A stretch of DNA of 64,000 nt from contig NZ_JAKUJZ010000002.1 of NCBI RefSeq assembly GCF_022436675.1, positions 1 through 64,000 of the forward strand. The letters are read 5' to 3'. The DNA is from Rheinheimera hassiensis (GTDB lineage: Bacteria > Pseudomonadota > Gammaproteobacteria > Enterobacterales > Alteromonadaceae). Within the stretch, counting starts at the first letter, position 1, and each line of letters starts with the position of its first letter. The position numbers were made by a program, and so were the translations under genes. Below are positions 59,713 to 64,000 of the stretch, piece by piece. The notes beneath the pieces were generated by a model that worked only from the letters and a program-made list of their open reading frames with translations, did no database searches and was not told the origin of the DNA.

Positions 59713-60642
59713 ATGGTTGCTGTTGTCCGGTCTTCCTCTGAAGACGTTACTGTAACGCATCATGCATCACAGCGGCGGGCGTATCTGACGCTGGTGCTGA
59801 TTTCGCTGTTTTGTATGATGCCGTTTTTCTGGGTAGTGCTGGCGGCCTTTGATCCCAAAGCCAGCCAGTTTTTACAAATTCCGCAGGGCGTTACGCTGGA
59901 TCATTTCAAAAATATTTTTGCTAACGAAAGTGGTATGCGCTGGGTGCTTAACTCTGTGGTGATTGTTGGCAGTGCCACTATTTTAACCCTGATTTTTGCC
60001 GGCTTTGGCGGCTATGCGTTGTCGCGTACTCAGGCCTGGTGGAAGCGGCCGCTGCTGTACGGCATTATTCTGGTGCGGATAGTGCCACCACCAGCACTGA
60101 TAGTGCCGGTGTACAAAGTGATGCTGTTTTTAAATGACTGGATAAATGGCCTGATTAACCAGTTTACCGCCGATGTAGAGCAACAACAGATGCTAAGCCG
60201 GATGTTCTCTTTTATTGACGGTTATTTGGGCTTAATTCTGATCCACTGCGCCATGCAATTACCGCTGGCTATCTGGATTATGAAAACCTTCTTTGATGCT
60301 ATCCCGAAAGACTATGAGGAAGCCGCTGCGCTTGATGGCGCCAGTCAGTGGCAAACCGTGCGCCATGTGCTAATACCACTGGCGTTACCGGGTTTTGCCG
60401 CTGCTGGCTTATTTGCCTTTATTAACGCCTGGGGCGATTTTTTAATGCCACTGATGTTTACCTCGTCACCAGAGCTGCAAACATTGCCACTGGGCATGTT
60501 CCGCGCTTTCTTGCGGGTAGACGCTATTGATTACGGCTTTTTAACCGCGCTGGCTGTTATTTATACTCTGCCGGCTGTTATTGCATTTGCTTTTGCCAGA
60601 AAGTTCCTGACTCAGACTTTCTCTGGCGGCGTGAAAGGTTAA
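59713..60642 (+). CDS. ABC transporter permease 2 (MalG/UgpE type)
   Basis: 309 residues starting immediately after the permease 1 stop. Six transmembrane helices and the EAA loop IPKDYEEAAALDGASQWQTVRHVLIPLALPG. Contains FALIWIMK-like IWIMKTFFDA just before the loop, typical of the MalG branch. A stretch of about 20 residues near 150 (NQFTADVEQQQMLSRMFSFI) looks like an extra periplasmic loop. Confidence 0.92.
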   Translation: MVAVVRSSSEDVTVTHHASQRRAYLTLVLISLFCMMPFFWVVLAAFDPKASQFLQIPQGVTLDHFKNIFANESGMRWVLNSVVIVGSATILTLIFAGFGGYALSRTQAWWKRPLLYGIILVRIVPPPALIVPVYKVMLFLNDWINGLINQFTADVEQQQMLSRMFSFIDGYLGLILIHCAMQLPLAIWIMKTFFDAIPKDYEEAAALDGASQWQTVRHVLIPLALPGFAAAGLFAFINAWGDFLMPLMFTSSPELQTLPLGMFRAFLRVDAIDYGFLTALAVIYTLPAVIAFAFARKFLTQTFSGGVKG

Positions 60643-60654
60643 CAGGATTTTGTT

Positions 60655-61740
60655 ATGTCTCATATTGAACTAATTGATATAAAAAAGAATTACCTTGGCA
60701 CCGAAGTAGTCAAAGGTATTAGTGTCACTATTGATCAAGGCGAGTTTGCCGTTATTGTCGGGCCGTCTGGTTGCGGTAAATCGACCTTGCTACGCATGAT
60801 AGCGGGGCTGGAAGATATCAGCAGCGGTGAGCTGCGCATTGGCGGCAAAGTGATGAACCATGTGTCGCCGGATCAGCGTGAAATTGCCATGGTGTTTCAG
60901 TCTTATGCGCTGTATCCGCACATGACGGTAGAAGAAAATATAGGTTTTGCTCTGGCATTAAAAAAAGTAGATAAAGCTGAAATTAAACGGCGGGTAATGG
61001 AGGCGGCCCAAATGCTGGAACTGGAGCATTTGCTGGAGCGTAAACCTGCTGCCCTGTCTGGCGGGCAGCGCCAGCGGGTGGCGATTGGCCGGGCTATTGT
61101 TAAGCGACCAAAAGTGATTTTGTTTGATGAGCCATTATCTAATCTGGATGCAAAATTACGCGTACAAATGCGCACTGAGCTAATGCGGTTGCACCGCGAG
61201 TTCGGTTCTACGGTGGTATATGTGACTCATGATCAGGTAGAAGCGATGACCATGGCACAGAAAATTATTGTACTGCACAACGGTTATGTATCTCAGTTGG
61301 GTAAGCCGATGCAGTTGTATCGTGAGCCGGAAAATACTTTTGTCGCGCAGTTTATCGGTGTGCCTAAAATGAACCTGCTCCGTGGCAAATTACAGGGCAA
61401 CAACTTTTATTTGCAGTCTGGTCAGGTGGTAGACATTGGTAATGGCTATACCAGTGGCAACGATTTGCAATTGGGTATCCGGCCAGAGCATTTAAAACTG
61501 CAGGCTACCAGCACTCAGGGAGGGTGGACTGTTGATGTGGTTGAACGCTTAGGAGTGGAAAGCTTTGTACACCTGCATAATGCCACCATGGAACAACTGG
61601 TAGTAAGGGTTGAAGGCGACTGCGAGTTGGCTGCAGATATACAGGTAAACCTGCAATTTGATGCCGCCAGTTGCTTTCTGTTTAGTGACAAAGGCCAGCG
61701 GCTGCTGCGTAAACCTGCGATAGAGCAAGCAGCGGGGTAG
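60655..61740 (+). CDS. ABC transporter ATPase (MalK/UgpC/MsmK type)
   Basis: 361 residues. Walker A GPSGCGKST near residue 37, Q-loop MVFQSYALYPHMTVEENI, signature LSGGQRQRVAIGRAI, Walker B VILFDEPLSNLD and switch His in VYVTHDQVEAMTMA. The C-terminal TOBE/MalK domain (NDLQLGIRPEHLKL) is present. It powers the importer. Such ATPases can be shared between sugar importers. Confidence 0.94.
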   Translation: MSHIELIDIKKNYLGTEVVKGISVTIDQGEFAVIVGPSGCGKSTLLRMIAGLEDISSGELRIGGKVMNHVSPDQREIAMVFQSYALYPHMTVEENIGFALALKKVDKAEIKRRVMEAAQMLELEHLLERKPAALSGGQRQRVAIGRAIVKRPKVILFDEPLSNLDAKLRVQMRTELMRLHREFGSTVVYVTHDQVEAMTMAQKIIVLHNGYVSQLGKPMQLYREPENTFVAQFIGVPKMNLLRGKLQGNNFYLQSGQVVDIGNGYTSGNDLQLGIRPEHLKLQATSTQGGWTVDVVERLGVESFVHLHNATMEQLVVRVEGDCELAADIQVNLQFDAASCFLFSDKGQRLLRKPAIEQAAG

Positions 61741-61750
61741 GCCCCGCTGC
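61729..61750. terminator. Hairpin between the ABC operon and folD
   Basis: GCAGCGGGG pairs with CCCCGCTGC around TAGG, overlapping the ATPase stop codon. It sits between convergent genes and may serve both directions, though T-runs are weak. Confidence 0.6.
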
Positions 61751-61773
61751 ATTAGGATGCCTGCTATGACAAG

Positions 61774-62631
61774 TTATCTGTCGTGATACAGCTCACAGGC
61801 TTCCAGTGTATTCTCAACTAAACTGGCCACCGTCATCGGGCCTACACCGCCTGGCACCGGAGTGATATAGCGCGCATGCTTTACCGCTGCGCCGTATTCC
61901 ACATCGCCTACCAGTTTACCGCTGTCCAGCCGGTTAATACCCACATCAATAACCAGGGCGCCCGGTTTTACCCAGTCGCCCGGAATAAATTCCGGCCGGC
62001 CTACAGCTACAACCAGCAAATCAGCACGGCGTACCTGCGCTTCCAGGTTTTTGGTAAATTTGTGGCAAACCGTTGTAGTACAACCTGCCAGTAATAGCTC
62101 CAGCGCCATTGGCCGGCCAACAATGTTGGAGGCACCCACGACAACTGCATCCATACCTTTTACATTAACACCGGTGCTTTGCAGCAGTGTCATAATGCCT
62201 TTAGGCGTGCAGGAGCGCAGCGCTGGCATGCGCTGGGCTAAACGTCCAATATTGTATGGGTGAAAGCCGTCGACGTCTTTGTGCGGGTTTATGCGCTCTA
62301 AAATGGCGGATGAATCTAAGCCGGCAGGTAACGGCAGCTGCACCAGAATACCGTCTACAGTGTTGTCGTTATTTAATTTATCAATTAATTCCAGCAGCTG
62401 TTGTTCAGTGGTATCAGAGGGTAAGTCGTAAGATACAGAATGAAAGCCAACTTCTTCACAAGCCTTGCGCTTGCTGCCTACATAAACCTGGGACGCCGGG
62501 TTTACCCCTACCAGCACTACGGCTAAGCCCGGTGCTCTTTTACCTGCTGCAACCCGGGCGCGAACCTGAGCGGCAACTTTATCTTTTGTTGCCTGGGCAA
62601 CGGCTTTGCCATCAATAATTTGTGCTGTCAT
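61774..62631 (-). CDS. folD: Methylene-THF dehydrogenase/cyclohydrolase
   Basis: 285 residues from ATG 62631 ([16 protein letters not shown]). The open frame continues upstream to 62991 through the tRNA-Pro and is not real coding. Motifs: [15 protein letters not shown] (Tyr and catalytic Lys), [50 protein letters not shown] (NADP site) and [17 protein letters not shown]. Bifunctional enzyme of one-carbon metabolism. Housekeeping gene; marks the end of the accessory region. Confidence 0.97.
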   Translation of the reverse strand: MTAQIIDGKAVAQATKDKVAAQVRARVAAGKRAPGLAVVLVGVNPASQVYVGSKRKACEEVGFHSVSYDLPSDTTEQQLLELIDKLNNDNTVDGILVQLPLPAGLDSSAILERINPHKDVDGFHPYNIGRLAQRMPALRSCTPKGIMTLLQSTGVNVKGMDAVVVGASNIVGRPMALELLLAGCTTTVCHKFTKNLEAQVRRADLLVVAVGRPEFIPGDWVKPGALVIDVGINRLDSGKLVGDVEYGAAVKHARYITPVPGGVGPMTVASLVENTLEACELYHDR

Positions 62632-62820
62632 TTGCTTACGTCTCTGCCATGATTTTACTGTGTTATATTTTCGCACAGCTACCAGCAGAACTCCATCCTG
62701 CAATGGGCACGGCACAATAGGTTCAAATAATAGGCAATCAGTTGATTTGTGCAAAAAAAGGTTTGACGCTATTGCTGGGCGGCTGTAATATTCCGCCCCG
62801 TTGCAGCAGTGCAGCAAAGT

Positions 62821-62897
62821 CGGTGATTGGCGCAGCTTGGTAGCGCACTTGGTTTGGGTCCAAGGGGTCGCAGGTTCAAATCCTGCATCACCGACCA
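62821..62897 (+). tRNA. tRNA-Pro (anticodon TGG)
   Basis: 77 bases with encoded CCA. Acceptor CGGTGAT pairs with ATCACCG; anticodon loop TTTGGGT gives TGG; T arm GCAGG-TTCAAAT-CCTGC. Identical to the copy at 63164. Confidence 0.97.
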
Positions 62898-62963
62898 ATT
62901 TTAAAATGGTTTGGTATACAACATACCTGTCATTAAATTTATAGCTTGGTAGGGCTTCGATTT

Positions 62964-63040
<77 letters not shown>

Positions 63041-63064
63041 TAACAAGCGCAAAACAGTTTCAGT

Positions 63065-63141
63065 GGTGGTTGTAGCTCAGTTGGTAGAGCCCCGGATTGT
63101 GATTCCGGTTGTCGTGGGTTCGAACCCCATCATCCACCCCA
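63065..63141 (+). tRNA. tRNA-His (anticodon GTG)
   Basis: 77 bases including the encoded extra G at -1 (GGTGGTT opening) and CCA end. Anticodon stem CCGGA/TCCGG with loop TTGTGAT gives GTG; very close to E. coli hisR. Confidence 0.97.
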
Positions 63142-63163
63142 TCTTTCTTTGAGTTCATATAGT

Positions 63164-63240
63164 CGGTGATTGGCGCAGCTTGGTAGCGCACTTGGTTTGG
63201 GTCCAAGGGGTCGCAGGTTCAAATCCTGCATCACCGACCA
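63164..63240 (+). tRNA. tRNA-Pro (anticodon TGG), second copy
   Basis: Base-for-base the same as 62821-62897. Encoded CCA end at 63238-63240. Confidence 0.97.
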
Positions 63241-63260
63241 TTCTCCCTTAAGTTAAATAA

Positions 63261-63292
63261 GCTCACTTGGTTTAGATTCTGCATCTCGGATA
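63261..63292 (+). pseudogene. Decayed 3' fragment of tRNA-Pro
   Basis: GCTCACTTGGTTTAG resembles GCGCACTTGGTTTGG, and ATTCTGCATCTCGGATAA resembles ATCCTGCATCACCGACCA of the intact tRNA, with the middle deleted. TCTCCCTT follows both this fragment and the intact copy, which supports a tandem duplication that decayed. Confidence 0.6.
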
Positions 63293-63426
63293 AATCTCCC
63301 TTCTTTAGAGTAAATGCTTTTTTACAGCAATTATCCACAGTCAGTTATTAAACAATAAAATCCAGTTCCCAAATCCTTAAATCTTATTGTATGCTGCTAT
63401 TTAATATCAGATTAAGGATGATTATC

Positions 63427-63927
63427 TTGATAATTGCTGAAACCCCACGCTTGCGTATCCGGCATCTTACGGCTGCAGATGCTGCCTTTACTTGCCAGCT
63501 GTTAAATGAACCCTCTTTTATTGAAAATATTGCTGATCGTGGTGTGCGCTCCAAGTTAGACGCTCTGCATTATTTGGCCGAGGGGCCAATTAAAAGTTAT
63601 CAGCAACATGGCTACGGCTTATTTCTGGTAGAAACCAGCGATAATAAAATACCGATTGGGTTTTGCGGACTGCTGTTTCGCGACTATCTGCAAGAAACAG
63701 ATATCGGCTTTGCGTTTGCACCTCAGTTCTGGGGCAAGGGCTATGCGCTTGAGGCGGCTTCTGCAGTGCTGCATTTTGGCTACCAGAAGGCTAAACTCAG
63801 ACGTATTGTTGGCCTGGTCAGTGCCGGTAATCTCCCGTCAATTAAAGTATTAACCCGCTTAGGTCTGAGTTTTGAGAAAGTAGTGCAAGTTCAGCCGTCA
63901 TTAAAAGATGTTCAGCTGTATTCCTAA
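63427..63927 (+). CDS. GNAT-family N-acetyltransferase
   Basis: 166 residues if started at TTG 63427, which has AAGGA eight bases upstream. ATG 63391 (178 residues) and ATG 63418 lack a placed ribosome site. The RimJ-like GNAT pattern is ETPRLRIRHLTAADAAFTCQLLNEPSFIENI, then DIGFAFAPQFWGKGYALEAASAVLHFGY (acetyl-CoA binding loop QFWGKGYA) and GLVSAGNLPSIKVLTRLGLSFE. Substrate unknown: alpha-amino groups of proteins or small amines are the common choices. Confidence 0.87.
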   Translation: MIIAETPRLRIRHLTAADAAFTCQLLNEPSFIENIADRGVRSKLDALHYLAEGPIKSYQQHGYGLFLVETSDNKIPIGFCGLLFRDYLQETDIGFAFAPQFWGKGYALEAASAVLHFGYQKAKLRRIVGLVSAGNLPSIKVLTRLGLSFEKVVQVQPSLKDVQLYS

Positions 63928-64000
63928 ACGCTGACAGAAATGTAATTAAATTACAGCTTTAGTCGTTTTTGTAGGCTGCGCTTTGTGAATGGTAGGTATT

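Overview
The window looks like a chromosomal segment of a marine or freshwater gammaproteobacterium of the Alteromonadales/Chromatiaceae kind (Rheinheimera, Alishewanella or Arsukibacterium are the sort of genera I would expect). The reasons are the TonB-dependent receptors paired with FucP-type sugar permeases and LacI regulators, the NagK/NagB-II/NagA/NagP style of GlcNAc pathway, and two groups of integron cassettes. The genus is an inference from gene style, not a search result.

Layout. 1-3.3 kb: a cassette array with eight attC-like sites and no integrase (a CALIN), carrying an ankyrin lipoprotein, small secreted or unknown proteins, a VOC protein, an ORF-less cassette and a frameshifted cassette gene. 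3.3-10.1 kb: ordinary genes (small lipoprotein, HigB/HigA-like toxin-antitoxin, LytTR regulator, cytochrome b561, LysR, MATE pump, GGDEF cyclase); a second copy of the LysR 3' end flanks the LytTR/b561 pair. 10.1-18.8 kb: a mannose/mannonate module under a FadR-type GntR regulator (YieH-like phosphatase, GH92 alpha-mannosidase, ManD, fructokinase, AGE isomerase, MFS), with three operator-like sites spaced exactly 30 bp apart. 19-33.7 kb: two TonB receptors, a LacI regulator, GH89 alpha-N-acetylglucosaminidase, NagX, GlcNAc kinase, NagB-II, NagA and NagP. 33.8-39.8 kb: PHP lipoprotein, GH115-like protein, GH43 and an alpha/beta esterase. 39.9-42.4 kb: a second CALIN with three cassettes. 42.5-43.8 kb: membrane protein and RelE/RHH pair. 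43.9-51 kb: inositol catabolism (mmsA/iolA, iolD, iolC-DUF2090, an RpiR regulator, iolB). 51-53.8 kb: LacI regulator and, divergently, a C-terminal-domain-only mannitol dehydrogenase homologue coupled to thuA. 53.8-56.1 kb: a ParA-type ATPase with a small partner plus an orphan PrlF antitoxin, bounded by a 25-bp inverted repeat. 56.1-61.7 kb: Gfo/Idh/MocA oxidoreductase and a complete carbohydrate ABC importer. 61.8-64 kb: folD, four tRNAs and a GNAT acetyltransferase.

How the parts work together. Released mannose would go to fructose (AGE isomerase) and fructose-6-P (kinase); mannonate goes to KDG through ManD. GlcNAc freed by GH89 is imported by NagP, phosphorylated, deacetylated and deaminated. 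The 3' half feeds inositol-derived intermediates into IolC/IolD/IolA. Palindromes with a CCGG centre recur at the first TonB receptor, at the LacI/thuA divergence and at the oxidoreductase/ABC divergence. They suggest one LacI regulon joining loci 38 kb apart.

The least ordinary items are four. One is the pseudoenzyme-like mannitol-dehydrogenase fragment behind a 38-bp perfect palindrome that is also a near-consensus promoter. The second is the small ParA operon in its inverted-repeat frame. The third is the paired CALINs. The fourth is the combination of alpha-mannosidase, alpha-N-acetylglucosaminidase, NagX, GH115-like, GH43 and inositol genes, which matches the parts list of glycosylinositol lipids or GPI-like glycans (a hypothesis only).
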